A DNA stretch of 64,000 nucleotides, from assembly GCF_036417845.1 (NCBI RefSeq), contig NC_089983.1, positions 19,497,207 to 19,561,206 of the forward strand, written 5' to 3'. Positions 36,369-50,294 of this stretch are shown in pieces (position 1 is the stretch's first letter; each line of letters starts with the position of its first letter). The notes below the pieces were generated by a model. That model was given only the letters and a program-made list of their open reading frames with translations. It was not told the DNA's origin and did no database searches. The position numbers and the translations under genes were made by a program. The stretch comes from Apteryx mantelli (lineage: Eukaryota; Chordata; Aves; Apterygiformes; Apterygidae).

Positions 36369-38408
36369 TTAGGACAGGTGTCTTGGCAGCACACACCTTC
36401 CTTTGGCAGCCCCTTTGCAGAGGCACTGCAACGCTGCCTCTAGGCTTTCTCTTTCTCCCAACCCTAACCCTAACCCTAACCCTAACCCTAGCAGGAAATT
36501 GCGGCGAGCTCTGTGCCTGAGAAGCCCATTTGTGTGCCAGATGAGAAAGTCCTCCCAGGACAGGTGTCTTGGCAGCACACACCTTGCTTTGGCAGCCCCT
36601 TTGCAGAGGCACTGCAACGCTGCCTCTAGGCTTTCTCTTTCTCCCAAGCCCAACCCTAACCCTAACCCTAACCCTAGCAGGAAATTGCGGCGAGCTCTGT
36701 GCCTGAGAAGCCCATTTGTGTGCCAGACGAGAAAGTCCTGCCAGGACAGGTGTCTTGGCAGCACACACCTTCCTTTGGCAGCCCCTTTGCAGAGGCACTG
36801 CAACGCTGCCTCTAGGCTTTCTCTTTCTCCCAAGCCCAACCCTAACCCTAACCCTAACCCTAGCAGGAAATTGCGGCGAGCTCTGTGCCTGAGAAGCCCA
36901 TTTGTGTGCCAGACGAGAAAGTCCTGCCAGGACAGGTGTCTTGGCAGCACACACCTTGCTTTGGCAGCCCCTTTGCAGAGGCACTGCAACGCTGCCTCTA
37001 GGCTTTCTCTTTCTCCCAAGCCCAACCCTAACCCTAACCCTAACCCTAGCAAAAAATTGCGGCGAGCTCTGGGCCTGAGAATCCCATTTGTGTGCCAGAC
37101 GAGAAAGTCCTGCCAGGACAGGTGTCTTGGCAGCACACACCTTGCTTTGGCAGCCCCTTTGCAGAGGCACTGCAACGCTGCCTCTAGGCTTTCTCTTTCT
37201 CCCAAGACCAACCCTAACCCTAACCCTAACCCTAGCAGGAAATTGCGGCGAGCTCTGTGCCTGAGAAGCCCATTTGTGTGCCAGACGAGAAAGTCCTGCC
37301 AGGACAGGTGTCTTGGCAGCACACACCTTGCTTTGGCAGCCCCTTTGCAGAGGCACTGCAACGCTGCCTCTAGGCTTTCTCTTTCTCCCAAGACCAACCC
37401 TAACCCTAACCCTAACCCTAGCAGGAAATTGCAGCGAGCTCTGTGCCTGAGAAGCCCATTTGTGTGCCAGACGAGAAAGTCCTGCCAGGACAGGTGTCTT
37501 GGCAGCACACACCTTCCTTTGGCAGCCCCTTTGCAGAGGCACTGCAACGCTGCCTCTAGGCTTTCTCTTTCTCCCAAGCCCAACCCTAACCCTAACCCTA
37601 ACCCTAGCAGGAAATTGCGGCGAGCTCTGTGCCTGAGAAGCCCATTTGTGTGCCAGATGAGAAAGTCCTGCCAGGACAGGTGTCTTGGCAGCACACACCT
37701 TGCTTTGGCAGCCCCTTTGCAGAGGCACTGCAACGCTGCCTCTAGGCTTTCTCTTTCTCCCAAGCCCAACCCTAACCCTAACCCTAACCCTAGCAGGAAA
37801 TTGCGGCGAGCTCTGTGCCTGAGAAGCCCATTTGTGTGCCAGACGAGACAGTCCTGCCAGGACAGGTGTCTTGGCAGCACACACCTTGCTTTGGCAGCCC
37901 CTTTGCAGAGGCACTGCAACGCTGCCTCTAGGCTTTCTCTTTCTCCCAAGCCCAACCCTAACCCTAACCCTAACCCTAGCAGGAAATTGCGGCGAGCTCT
38001 GTGCCTGAGAAGCCCATTTGTGTGCCAGACGAGACAGTCCTGCCAGGACAGCTGTCTTGGCAGCACACACCTTCCTTTGGCAGCCCCTTTGCAGAGGCAC
38101 TGCAACGCTGCCTCTAGGCTTTCTCTTTCTCCCAAGACCAACCCTAACCCTAACCCTAACCCTAGCAGGAAATTGCGGCGAGCTCTGTGCCTGAGAAGCC
38201 CATTTGTGTGCCAGACGAGAAAGTCCTGCCAGGACAGGTGTCTTGGCAGCACACACCTTCCTTTGGCAGCCCCTTTGCAGAGGCACTGCAACGCTGCCTC
38301 TAGGCTTTCTCTTTCTCCCAAGCCCAACCCTAACCCTAACCCTAGCAGGAAATTGCGGTGAGCTCTGTGCCTGAGAAGCCCATTTGTGTGCCAGACGAGA
38401 AAGTCCTC

Positions 38409-41400
38409 TTAGGACAGGTGTCTTGGCAGCACACACCTTCCTTTGGCAGCCCCTTTGCAGAGGCACTGCAACGCTGCCTCTAGGCTTTCTCTTTCTCCCA
38501 AGACCAACCCTAACCCTAACCCTAACCCTAGCAGGAAATTGCAGTGAGCTCTGTGCCTGAGAAGCCCATTTGTGTGCCAGACGAGAAAGTCCTCCCAGGA
38601 CAGGTGTCTTGGCAGCACACACCTTGCTTTGGCAGCCCCTTTGCAGAGGCACTGCAACGCTGCCTCTAGGCTTTCTCTTTCTCCCAAGACCAACCCTAAC
38701 CCTAACCCTAACCCTAGCAAGAAATTGCGGCGAGCTCTGTGCCTGAGAAGCCCATTTGTGTGCCAGACGAGAAAGTCCTCTTAGGACAGGTGTCTTGGCA
38801 GCACACACCTTGCTTTGGCAGCCCCTTTGCAGAGGCACTGCAACGCTGCCTCTAGGCTTTCTCTTTCTCCCAAGCCCAACCCTAACCCTAACCCTAACCC
38901 TAGCAAGAAATTGCGGCGAGCTCTGTGCCTGAGAAGCCCATTTGTGTGCCAGACGAGAAAGTCCTGCCAGGACAGGTGTCTTGGCAGCACACACCTTGCT
39001 TTGGCAGCCCCTTTGCAGAGGCACTGCAACGCTGCCTCTAGGCTTTCTCTTTCTCCCAAGCCCAACCCTAACCCTAACCCTAACCCTAGCAGGAAATTGC
39101 GGCGAGCTCTGTGCCTGAGAAGCCCATTTGTGTGCCAGACGAGAAAGTCCTCCCAGGACAGGTGTCTTGGCAGCACACACCTTGCTTTGGCAGCCCCTTT
39201 GCAGAGGCACTGCAACGCTGCCTCTAGGCTTTCTCTTTCTCCCAACCCTAACCCTAACCCTAACCCTAACCCTAGCAGGAAATTGCGGTGAGCTCTGTGC
39301 CTGAGAAGCCCATTTGTGTGCCAGACGAGAAAGTCCTGCCAGGACAGGTGTCTTGGCAGCACACACCTTGCTTTGGCAGCCCCTTTGCAGAGGCACTGCA
39401 ACACTGCCTCTAGGCTTTCTCTTTCTCCCAAGCCCAACCCTAACCCTAACCCTAACCCTAGCAAGAAACTGCGGCGAGCTCTGTGCCTGAGAAGCCCATT
39501 TGTGTGCCAGACGAGAAAGTCCTCCCAGGACAGGTGTCTTGGCAGCACACACCTTCCTTTGGCAGCCCCTTTGCAGAGGCACTGCAACGCTGCCTCTAGG
39601 CTTTCTCTTTCTCCCAAGCCCAACCCTAACCCTAACCCTAACCCTAGCAAGAAACTGCGGCGAGCTCTGTGCCTGAGAAGCCCATTTGTGTGCCAGATGA
39701 GGCAGTCCTGCCAGGACAGGTGTCTTGGCAGCACACACCTTGCTTTGGCAGCCCCTTTGCAGAGGCACTGCAACGCTGCCTCTAGGCTTTCTCTTTCTCC
39801 CAAGCCCAACCCTAACCCTAACCCTAACCCTAGCAAGAAATTGCGGCGAGCTCTGTGCCTGAGAAGCCCATTTGTGTGCCAGACGAGAAAGTCCTCCCAG
39901 GACAGGTGTCTTGGCAGCACACACCTTGCTTTGGCAGCCCCTTTGCAGAGGCACTGCAACGCTGCCTCCAGGCTTTCTCTTTCTCGCAAGCCCAACCCTA
40001 ACCCTAACCCTAACCCTAGCAGGAAATTGCGGCGAGCTCTGTGCCTGAGAAGCCCATTTGTGTGCCAGACGAGAAAGTCCTGCCAGGACAGGTGTCTTGG
40101 CAGCACACACCTTGCTTTGGCAGCCCCTTTGCAGAGGCACTGCAACGCTGCCTCTAGGCTTTCTCTTTCTCCCAAGCCCAACCCTAACCCTAACCCTAAC
40201 CCTAGCAGGAAATTGCGGCGAGCTCTGGGCCTGAGAAGCCCATTTGTGTGCCAGACGAGAAAGTCCTCTTAGGACAGGTGTCTTGGCAGCACACACCTTG
40301 CTTTGGCAGCCCCTTTGCAGAGGCACTGCAACGCTGCCTCTAGGCTTTCTCTTTCTCCCAAGCCCAACCCTAACCCTAACCCTAACCCTAGCAAGAAATT
40401 GCGGCGATCTCTGTGCCTGAGAAGCCCATTTGTGTGCCAGACGAGAAAGTCCTGCCAGGACAGGTGTCTTGGCAGCACACACCTTCCTTTGGCAGCCCCT
40501 TTGCAGAGGCACTGCAACGCTGCCTCTAGGCTTTCTCTTTCTCCCAAGCCCAACCCTAACCCTAACCCTAACCCTAGCAGGAAATTGCGGCGAGCTCTGT
40601 GCCTGAGAAGCCCATTTGTGTGCCAGACAAGAAAGTCCTGCCAGGACAGGTGTCTTGGCAGCACACACCTTCCTTTGGCAGCCCCTTTGCAGAGGCACTG
40701 CAACGCTGCCTCTAGGCTTTCTCTTTCTCCCAAGCCCAACCCTAACCCTAACCCTAACCCTAGCAGGAAATTGCGGCGAGCTCTGTGCCTGAGAAGCCCA
40801 TTTGTGTGCCAGACGAGAAAGTCCTCCCAGGACAGGTGTCTTGGCAGCACACACCTTCCTTTGGCAGCCCCTTTGCAGAGGCACTGCAACGCTGCCTCTA
40901 GGCTTTCTCTTTCTCCCAAGCCCAACCCTAACCCTAACCCTAACCCTAGCAGGAAATTGCGGCGAGCTCTGTGCCTGAGAAGCCCATTTGTGTGCCAGAC
41001 GAGAAAGTCCTCTTAGGACAGGTGTCTTGGCAGCACACACCTTGCTTTGGCAGCCCCTTTGCAGAGGCACTGCAACGCTGCCTCTAGGCTTTCTCTTTTT
41101 CCCAAGCCCAACCCTAACCCTAACCCTAACCCTAGCAGGAAATTGCGGCGAGCTCTGTGCCTGAGAAGCCCATTTGTGTGCCAGACGAGAAAGTCCTCTT
41201 AGGACAGGTGTCTTGGCAGCACACACCTTGCTTTGGCAGCCCCTTTGCAGAGGCACTGCAACAATGCCTCTAGGCTTTCTCTTTCTCCCAAGACCAACCC
41301 TAACCCTAACCCTAGCAGGAAATTGCGGCGAGCTCTGTGCCTGAGAAGCCCATTTGTGTGCCAGACGAGAAAGTCCTGCCAGGACAGCTGTCTTGGCAGC

Positions 41401-42122
41401 ACACACCTTCCTTTGGCAGCCCCTTTGCAGAGGCACTGCAACGCTGCCTCTAGGCTTTCTCTTTCTCCCAAGCCCAACCCTAACCCTAACCCTAACCCTA
41501 GCAAGAAATTGCGGCGAGCTCTGTGCCTGAGAAGCCCATTTGTGTGCCAGACGAGAAAGTCCTCCCAGGACAGGTGTCTTGGCAGCACACACCTTCCTTT
41601 GGCAGCCCCTTTGCAGAGGCACTGCAACGCTGCCTCTAGGCTTTCTCTTTCTCCCAAGCCCAACCCTAACCCTAACCCTAACCCTAGCAAGAAATTGCGG
41701 CGAGCTCTGTGCCTGAGAAGCCCATTTGTGTGCCAGACGAGACAGTCCTCCCAGGACAGGTGTCTTGGCAGCACACACCTTGCTTTGGCAGCCCCTTTGC
41801 AGAGGCACTGCAACGCTGCCTCTAGGCTTTCTCTTTCTCCCAAGCCCAACCCTAACCCTAACCCTAACCCTAGCAGGAAATTGCGGCGAGCTCTGTGCCT
41901 GAGAAGCCCATTTGTGTGCCAGACGAGAAAGTCCTGCCAGGACAGCTGTCTTGGCAGCACACACCTTCCTTTGGCAGCCCCTTTGCAGAGGCACTGCAAC
42001 GCTGCCTCTAGGCTTTCTCTTTCTCCCAAGCCCAACCCTAACCCTAACCCTAACCCTAGCAAGAAATTGCGGCGAGCTCTGTGCCTGAGAAGCCCATTTG
42101 TGTGCCAGACGAGAAAGTCCTC
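38409..42122. repeat. Higher-order block B2 (shortened relative of B1)
   Basis: Matching positions are offset from B1 by 6870 bp at the left end and 5574 bp further right, so B2 lacks about seven monomers in steps of whole copies. It also gains one 180-bp copy near 41230-41410. Confidence 0.72.
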
Positions 42123-45100
42123 TTAGGACAGGTGTCTTGGCAGCACACACCTTCCTTTGGCAGCCCCTTTGCAGAGGCACTGCAACGATGCCTCTAGGCT
42201 TTCTCTTTCTCCCAAGACCAACCCTAACCCTAACCGTAACCCTAGCAAGAAATTGCGGCGAGCTCTGTGCCTGAGAAGCCCATTTGTGTGCCAGACGAGA
42301 AAGTCCTCCCAGGACAGGTGTCTTGGCAGCACACACCTTCCTTTGGCAGCCCCTTTGCAGAGGCACTGCAACGCTGCCTCTAGGCTTTCTCTTTCTCCCA
42401 AGACCAACCCTAACCCTAACCCTAACCCTAGCAAAAAATTGCGGCGAGCTCTGTGCCTGAGAAGCCCATTTGTGTGCCAGACGAGAAAGTCCTGCCAGGA
42501 CAGGTGTCTTGGCAGCACACACCTTGCTTTGGCAGCCCCTTTGCAGAGGCACTGCAACGCTGCCTCTAGGCTTTCTCTTTTTCCCAAGCCCAACCCTAAC
42601 CCTAACCCTAACCCTAGCAAAAAATTGCGGCGAGCTCTGGGCCTGAGAAGCCCATTTGTGTGCCAGACGAGAAAGTCCTCTTAGGACAGGTGTCTTGGCA
42701 GCACACACCTTCCTTTGGCAGCCCCTTTGCAGAGGCACTGCAACGCTGCCTCTAGGCTTTCTCTTTCTCCCAACCCTAACCCTAACCCTAACCCTAACCC
42801 TAGCAGGAAATTGCGGCGAGCTCTGTGCCTGAGAAGCCCATTTGTGTGCCAGATGAGAAAGTCCTCCCAGGACAGGTGTCTTGGCAGCACACACCTTGCT
42901 TTGGCAGCCCCTTTGCAGAGGCACTGCAACGCTGCCTCTAGGCTTTCTCTTTCTCCCAAGCCCAACCCTAACCCTAACCCTAACCCTAGCAGGAAATTGC
43001 GGCGAGCTCTGTGCCTGAGAAGCCCATTTGTGTGCCAGACGAGAAAGTCCTCTTAGGACAGGTGTCTTGGCAGCACACACCTTCCTTTGGCAGCCCCTTT
43101 GCAGAGGCACTGCAACGCTGCCTCTAGGCTTTCTCTTTCTCCCAAGCCCAACCCTAACCCTAACCCTAACCCTAGCAGGAAATTGCGGCGAGCTCTGTGC
43201 CTGAGAAGCCCATTTGTGTGCCAGACGAGAAAGTCCTGCCAGGACAGCTGTCTTGGCAGCACACACCTTCCTTTGGCAGCCCCTTTGCAGAGGCACTGCA
43301 ATGCTGCCTCTAGGCTTTCTCTTTCTCCCAAGCCCAACCCTAACCCTAACCCTAACCCTAGCAGGAAATTGCGGCGAGCTCTGGGCCTGAGAAGCCCATT
43401 TGTGTGCCAGACGAGAAAGTCCTCTTAGGACAGGTGTCTTGGCAGCACACACCTTGCTTTGGCAGCCCCTTTGCAGAGGCACTGCAACGCTGCCTCTAGG
43501 CTTTCTCTTTCTCCCAAGCCCAACCCTAACCCTAACCCTAACCCTAGCAAAAAATTGCGGCGAGCTCTGGGCCTGAGAATCCCATTTGTGTGCCAGACGA
43601 GAAAGTCCTGCCAGGACAGGTGTCTTGGCAGCACACACCTTGCTTTGGCAGCCCCTTTGCAGAGGCACTGCAACGCTGCCTCTAGGCTTTCTCTTTCTCC
43701 CAAGACCAACCCTAACCCTAACCCTAACCCTAGCAGGAAATTGCGGCGAGCTCTGTGCCTGAGAAGCCCATTTGTGTGCCAGACAAGACAGTCCTGCCAG
43801 GACAGCTGTCTTGGCAGCACACACCTTCCTTTGGCAGCCCCTTTGCAGAGGCACTGCAACGATGCCTCTAGGCTTTCTCTTTCTCCCAAGACCAACCCTA
43901 ACCCTAACCGTAACCCTAGCAAGAAATTGCGGCGAGCTCTGTGCCTGAGAAGCCCATTTGTGTGCCAGACGAGAAAGTCCTCCCAGGACAGGTGTCTTGG
44001 CAGCACACACCTTCCTTTGGCAGCCCCTTTGCAGAGGCACTGCAACGCTGCCTCTAGGCTTTCTCTTTCTCCCAAGCCCAACCCTAACCCTAACCCAAAC
44101 CCTAGCAGGAAATTGCGGCGAGCTCTGTGCCTGAGAAGCCCATTTGTGTGCCAGACGAGAAAGTCCTGCCAGGACAGCTGTCTTGGCAGCACACACCTTG
44201 CTTTGGCAGCCCCTTTGCAGAGGCACTGCAACGCTGCCTCTAGGCTTTCTCTTTCTCCCAAGACCAACCCTAACCCTAACCCTAACCCTAGCAGGAAATT
44301 GCGGCGAGCTCTGGGCCTGAGAAGCCCATTTGTGTGCCAGACAAGAAAGTCCTGCCAGGACAGGTGTCTTGGCAGCACACACCTTGCTTTGGCAGCCCCT
44401 TTGCAGAGGCACTGCAACGCTGCCTCCAGGCTTTCTCTTTCTCCCAAGCCCAACCCTAACCCTAACCCTAACCCTAGCAGGAAATTGCGGCGAGCTCTGT
44501 GCCTGAGAAGCCCATTTGTGTGCCAGACGAGAAAGTCCTCTTAGGACAGGTGTCTTGGCAGCACACACCTTGCTTTGGCAGCCCCTTTGCAGAGGCACTG
44601 CAACGCTGCCTCTAGGCTTTCTCTTTCTCCCAAGCCCAACCCTAACCCTAACCCTAACCCTAGCAAGAAACTGTGGCGAGCTCTGTGCCTGAGAAGCCCA
44701 TTTGTGTGCCAGACGAGAAAGTCCTCTTAGGACAGGTGTCTTGGCAGCACACACCTTCCTTTGGCAGCCCCTTTGCAGAGGCACTGCAACGCTGCCTCTA
44801 GGCTTTCTCTTTCTCCCAAGACCAACCCTAACCCTAACCCTAACCCTAGCAGGAAATTGCGGCGAGCTCTGTGCCTGAGAATCCCATTTGTGTGCCAGAC
44901 GAGACAGTCCTCCCAGGACAGGTGTCTTGGCAGCACACACCTTCCTTTGGCAGCCCCTTTGCAGAGGCACTGCAACGCTGCCTCTAGGCTTTCTCTTTCT
45001 CCCAAGACCAACCCTAACCCTAACCCTAACCCTAGCAGGAAATTGCGGCGAGCTCTGTGCCTGAGAATCCCATTTGTGTGCCAGACGAGACAGTCCTCCC

Positions 45101-46394
45101 AGGACAGGTGTCTTGGCAGCACACACCTTCCTTTGGCAGCCCCTTTGCAGAGGCACTGCAACGCTGCCTCTAGGCTTTCTCTTTCTCCCAAGCCCAACCC
45201 TAACCCTAACCCTAACCCTAGCAAGAAACTGTGGCGAGCTCTGTGCCTGAGAAGCCCATTTGTGTGCCAGACGAGAAAGTCCTGCCAGGACAGGTGTCTT
45301 GGCAGCACACACCTTGCTTTGGCAGCCCCTTTGCAGAGGCACTGCAACGCTGCCTCCAGGCTTTCTCTTTCTCCCAAGCCCAACCCTAACCCTAACCCTA
45401 ACCCTAGCAGGAAATTGCGGCGAGCTCTGTGCCTGAGAAGCCCATTTGTGTGCCAGACGAGACAGTCCTGCCAGGACAGGTGTCTTGGCAGCACACACCT
45501 TCCTTTTGCAGCCCCTTTGCAGAGGCACTGCAACGCTGCCTCTAGGCTTTCTCTTTCTCCCAAGACCAACCCTAACCCTAACCCTAACCCTAGCAGGAAA
45601 TTGCGGCGAGCTCTGTGCCTGAGAAGCCCATTTGTGTGCCAGACGAGAAAGTCCTGCCAGGACAGGTGTTTTGGCAGCACACACCTTCCTTTGGCAGCCC
45701 CTTTGCAGAGGCACTGCAACGCTGCCTCTAGGCTTTCTCTTTCTCCCAAGCCCAACCCTAACCCTAACCCTAACCCTAGCAAGAAACTGCGGCGAGCTCT
45801 GGGCCTGAGAAGCCCATTTGTGTGCCAGACGAGAAAGTCCTGCCAGGACAGGTGTCTTGGCAGCACACACCTTGCTTTGGCAGCCCCTTTGCAGAGGCAC
45901 TGCAACGCTGCCTCTAGGCTTTCTCTTTCTCCCAAGACCAACCCTAACCCTAACCCTAACCCTAGCAGGAAACTGCGGCGAGCTCTGGGCCTGAGAAGCC
46001 CATTTGTGTGCCAGACGAGAAAGTCCTGCCAGGACAGGTGTCTTGGCAGCACACACCTTCCTTTGGCAGCCCCTTTGCAGAGGCACTGCAACGCTGCCTC
46101 TAGGCTTTCTCTTTCTCCCAAGCCCAACCCTAACGCTAACCCTAGCAAGAAATTGCGGCGAGCTCTGTGCCTGAGAAGCCCATTTGTGTGCCAGACGAGA
46201 AAGTCCTCCCAGGACAGGTGTCTTGGCAGCACACACCTTCCTTTGGCAGCCCCTTTGCAGAGGCACTGCAACGCTGCCTCTAGGCTTTCTCTTTCTCCCA
46301 AGCCCAACCCTAACCCTAACCCTAACCCTAGCAGGAAATTGCGGCGAGCTCTGTGCCTGAGAAGCCCATTTGTGTGCCAGACGAGAAAGTCCTC

Positions 46395-49300
46395 TTAGGA
46401 CAGGTGTCTTGGCAGCACACACCTTCCTTTGGCAGCCCCTTTGCAGAGGCACTGCAACACTGCCTCTAGGCTTTCTCTTTCTCCCAACCCTAACCCTAAC
46501 CCTAACCCTAACCCTAGCAGGAAATTGCGGCGAGCTCTGTGCCTGAGAAGCCCATTTGTGTGCCAGACGAGAAAGTCCTGCCAGGACAGGTGTCTTGGCA
46601 GCACACACCTTGCTTTGGCAGCCCCTTTGCAGAGGCACTGCAACGCTGCCTCTAGGCTTTCTCTTTCTCCCAAGCCCAACCCTAACCCTAACCCTAACCC
46701 TAGCAGGAAATTGCGGCGAGCTCTGTGCCTGAGAAGCCCATTTGTGTGCCAGACGAGAAAGTCCTGCCAGGACAGGTGTCTTGGCAGCACACACCTTCCT
46801 TTGGCAGCCCCTTTGCAGAGGCACTGCAACGCTGCCTCTAGGCTTTCTCTTTCTCCCAAGCCCAACCCTAACCCTAACCCTAACCCTAGCAAAAAATTGC
46901 GGCGAGCTCTGGGCCTGAGAATCCCATTTGTGTGCCAGACGAGAAAGTCCTGCCAGGACAGGTGTCTTGGCAGCACACACCTTGCTTTGGCAGCCCCTTT
47001 GCAGAGGCACTGCAACGCTGCCTCTAGGCTTTCTCTTTCTCCCAAGACCAACCCTAACCCTAACCCTAACCCTAGCAGGAAATTGCGGCGAGCTCTGTGC
47101 CTGAGAAGCCCATTTGTGTGCCAGACGAGAAAGTCCTCTTAGGACAGGTGTCTTGGCAGCACACACCTTGCTTTGGCAGCCCCTTTGCAGAGGCACTGCA
47201 ACGCTGCCTCTAGGCTTTCTCTTTCTCCCAAGACCAACCCTAACCCTAACCCTAACCCTAGCAGGAAATTGCAGCGAGCTCTGTGCCTGAGAAGCCCATT
47301 TGTGTGCCAGACGAGAAAGTCCTGCCAGGACAGGTGTCTTGGCAGCACACACCTTGCTTTGGCAGCCCCTTTGCAGAGGCACTGCAACGCTGCCTCTAGG
47401 CTTTCTCTTTCTCCCAAGCCCAACCCTAACCCTAACCCTAGCAGGAAATTGCGGCGAGCTCTGTGCCTGAGAAGCCCATTTGTGTGCCAGATGAGAAAGT
47501 CCTCCCAGGACAGGTGTCTTGGCAGCACACACCTTGCTTTGGCAGCCCCTTTGCAGAGGCACTGCAACGCTGCCTCTAGGCTTTCTCTTTCTCCCAAGAC
47601 CAACCCTAACCCTAACCCTAACCCTAGCAGGAAATTGCGGCGAGCTCTGTGCCTGAGAAGCCCATTTGTGTGCCAGACGAGAAAGTCCTGCCAGGACAGG
47701 TGTCTTGGCAGCACACACCTTCCTTTGGCAGCCCCTTTGCAGAGGCACTGCAACGCTGCCTCCAGGCTTTCTCTTTCTCCCAAGCCCAACCCTAACCCTA
47801 ACCCTAACCCTAGCAGGAAATTGCGGCGAGCTCTGTGCCTGAGAAGCCCATTTGTGTGCCAGACGAGAAAGTCCTCCCAGGACAGGTGTCTTGGCAGCAC
47901 ACACCTTCCTTTGGCAGCCCCTTTGCAGAGGCACTGCAACGCTGCCTCTAGGCTTTCTCTTTCTCCCAAGCCCAACCCTAACCCTAACCCTAACCCTAGC
48001 AAGAAACTGCGGCGAGCTCTGTGCCTGAGAAGCCCATTTGTGTGCCAGACGAGAAAGTCCTGCCAGGACAGGTGTCTTGGCAGCACACACCTTGCTTTGG
48101 CAGCCCCTTTGCAGAGGCACTGCAACGCTGCCTCTAGGCTTTCTCTTTCTCCCAAGACCAACCCTAACCCTAACCCTAACCCTAGCAGGAAATTGCGGCG
48201 AGCTCTGTGCCTGAGAAGCCCATTTGTGTGCCAGACGAGAAAGTCCTGCCAGGACAGGTGTTTTGGCAGCACACACCTTCCTTTGGCAGCCCCTTTGCAG
48301 AGGCACTGCAACGCTGCCTCTAGGCTTTCTCTTTCTCCCAAGCCCAACCCTAACCCTAACCCTAACCCTAGCAGGAAATTGCGGTGAGCTCTGTGCCTGA
48401 GAAGCCCATTTGTGTGCCAGACGAGAAAGTCCTCCCAGGACAGGTGTCTTGGCAGCACACACCTTGCTTTGGCAGCCCCTTTGCAGAGGCACTGCAACGC
48501 TGCCTCTAGGCTTTCTCTTTCTCCCAAGCCCAACCCTAACCCTAACCCTAACCCTAGCAAGAAATTGCGGTGAGCTCTGTGCCTGAGAAGCCCATTTGTG
48601 TGCCAGACGAGAAAGTCCTCTTAGGACAGGTGTCTTGGCAGCACACACCTTCCTTTGGCAGCCCCTTTGCAGAGGCACTGCAACGCTGCCTCTAGGCTTT
48701 CTCTTTCTCCCAAGACCAACCCTAACCCTAACCCTAACCCTAGCAAGAAACTGCGGCGAGCTCTGTGCCTGAGAAGCCCATTTGTGTGCCAGACGAGAAA
48801 GTCCTGCCAGGACAGGTGTCTTGGCAGCACACACCTTCCTTTGGCAGCCCCTTTGCAGAGGCACTGCAACGCTGCCTCTAGGCTTTCTCTTTCTCCCAAG
48901 CCCAACCCTAACCCTAACCCTAACCCTAGCAGGAAATTGCGGCGAGCTCTGGGCCTGAGAAGCCCATTTGTGTGCCAGACGAGACAGTCCTCCCAGGACA
49001 GGTGTCTTGGCAGCACACACCTTCCTTTGGCAGCCCCTTTGCAGAGGCACTGCAACGCTGCCTCTAGGCTTTCTCTTTCTCCCAAGACCAACCCTAACCC
49101 TAACCCTAACCCTAGCAGGAAATTGCGGCGAGCTCTGTGCCTGAGAAGCCCATTTGTGTGCCAGACGAGAAAGTCCTGCCAGGACAGGTGTCTTGGCAGC
49201 ACACACCTTCCTTTGGCAGCCCCTTTGCAGAGGCACTGCAATGCTGCCTCTAGGCTTTCTCTTTCTCCCAAGCCCAACCCTAACCCTAACCCTAACCCTA

Positions 49301-50294
49301 GCAAGAAATTGCGGCGAGCTCTGTGCCTGAGAAGCCCATTTGTGTGCCAGACGAGAAAGTCCTGCCAGGACAGGTGTCTTGGCAGCACACACCTTGCTTT
49401 GGCAGCCCCTTTGCAGAGGCACTGCAACGCTGCCTCTAGGCTTTCTCTTTCTCCCAAGCCCAACCCTAACCCTAACCCTAACCCTAGCAGGAAATTGCGG
49501 CGAGCTCTGTGCCTGAGAAGCCCATTTGTGTGCCAGACGAGAAAGTCCTGCCAGGACAGGTGTCTTGGCAGCACACACCTTGCTTTGGCAGCCCCTTTGC
49601 AGAGGCACTGCAACGCTGCCTCTAGGCTTTCTCTTTCTCCCAAGCCCAACCCTAACCCTAACCCTAACCCTAGCAGGAAATTGCGGCGAGCTCTGTGCCT
49701 GAGAAGCCCATTTGTGTGCCAGACGAGAAAGTCCTCTTAGGACAGGTGTCTTGGCAGCACACACCTTCCTTTGGCAGCCCCTTTGCAGAGGCACTGCAAC
49801 GCTGCCTCTAGGCTTTCTCTTTCTCCCAAGCCCAACCCTAACCCTAACCCTAACCCTAGCAGGAAATTGCGGCGAGCTCTGTGCCTGAGAAGCCCATTTG
49901 TGTGCCAGACGAGAAAGTCCTGCCAGGACAGGTGTTTTGGCAGCACACACCTTCCTTTGGCAGCCCCTTTGCAGAGGCACTGCAACGCTGCCTCTAGGCT
50001 TTCTCTTTCTCCCAAGCCCAACCCTAACCCTAACCCTAACCCTAGCAAGAAATTGCGGCGAGCTCTGTGCCTGAGAAGCCCATTTGTGTGCCAGACGAGA
50101 AAGTCCTGCCAGGACAGGTGTCTTGGCAGCACACACCTTGCTTTGGCAGCCCCTTTGCAGAGGCACTGCAACGCTGCCTCTAGGCTTTCTCTTTCTCCCA
50201 AGCCCAACCCTAACCCTAACCCTAACCCTAGAAAGTAATTGCGGCGAGCTCTGTGCCTGGGAAGCCCATTTGTGTGCCAGACGAGAAAGTCCTC
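46395..50294. repeat. Higher-order block C1 (21 monomers, 3900 bp)
   Basis: Begins just after a CTCTTAGG-type copy and recurs immediately to the right. Rare variants shared with C2 include GTGTTTTGGC (48259 and 49934) and the GAAAGTAA change near 50230. Confidence 0.82.
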
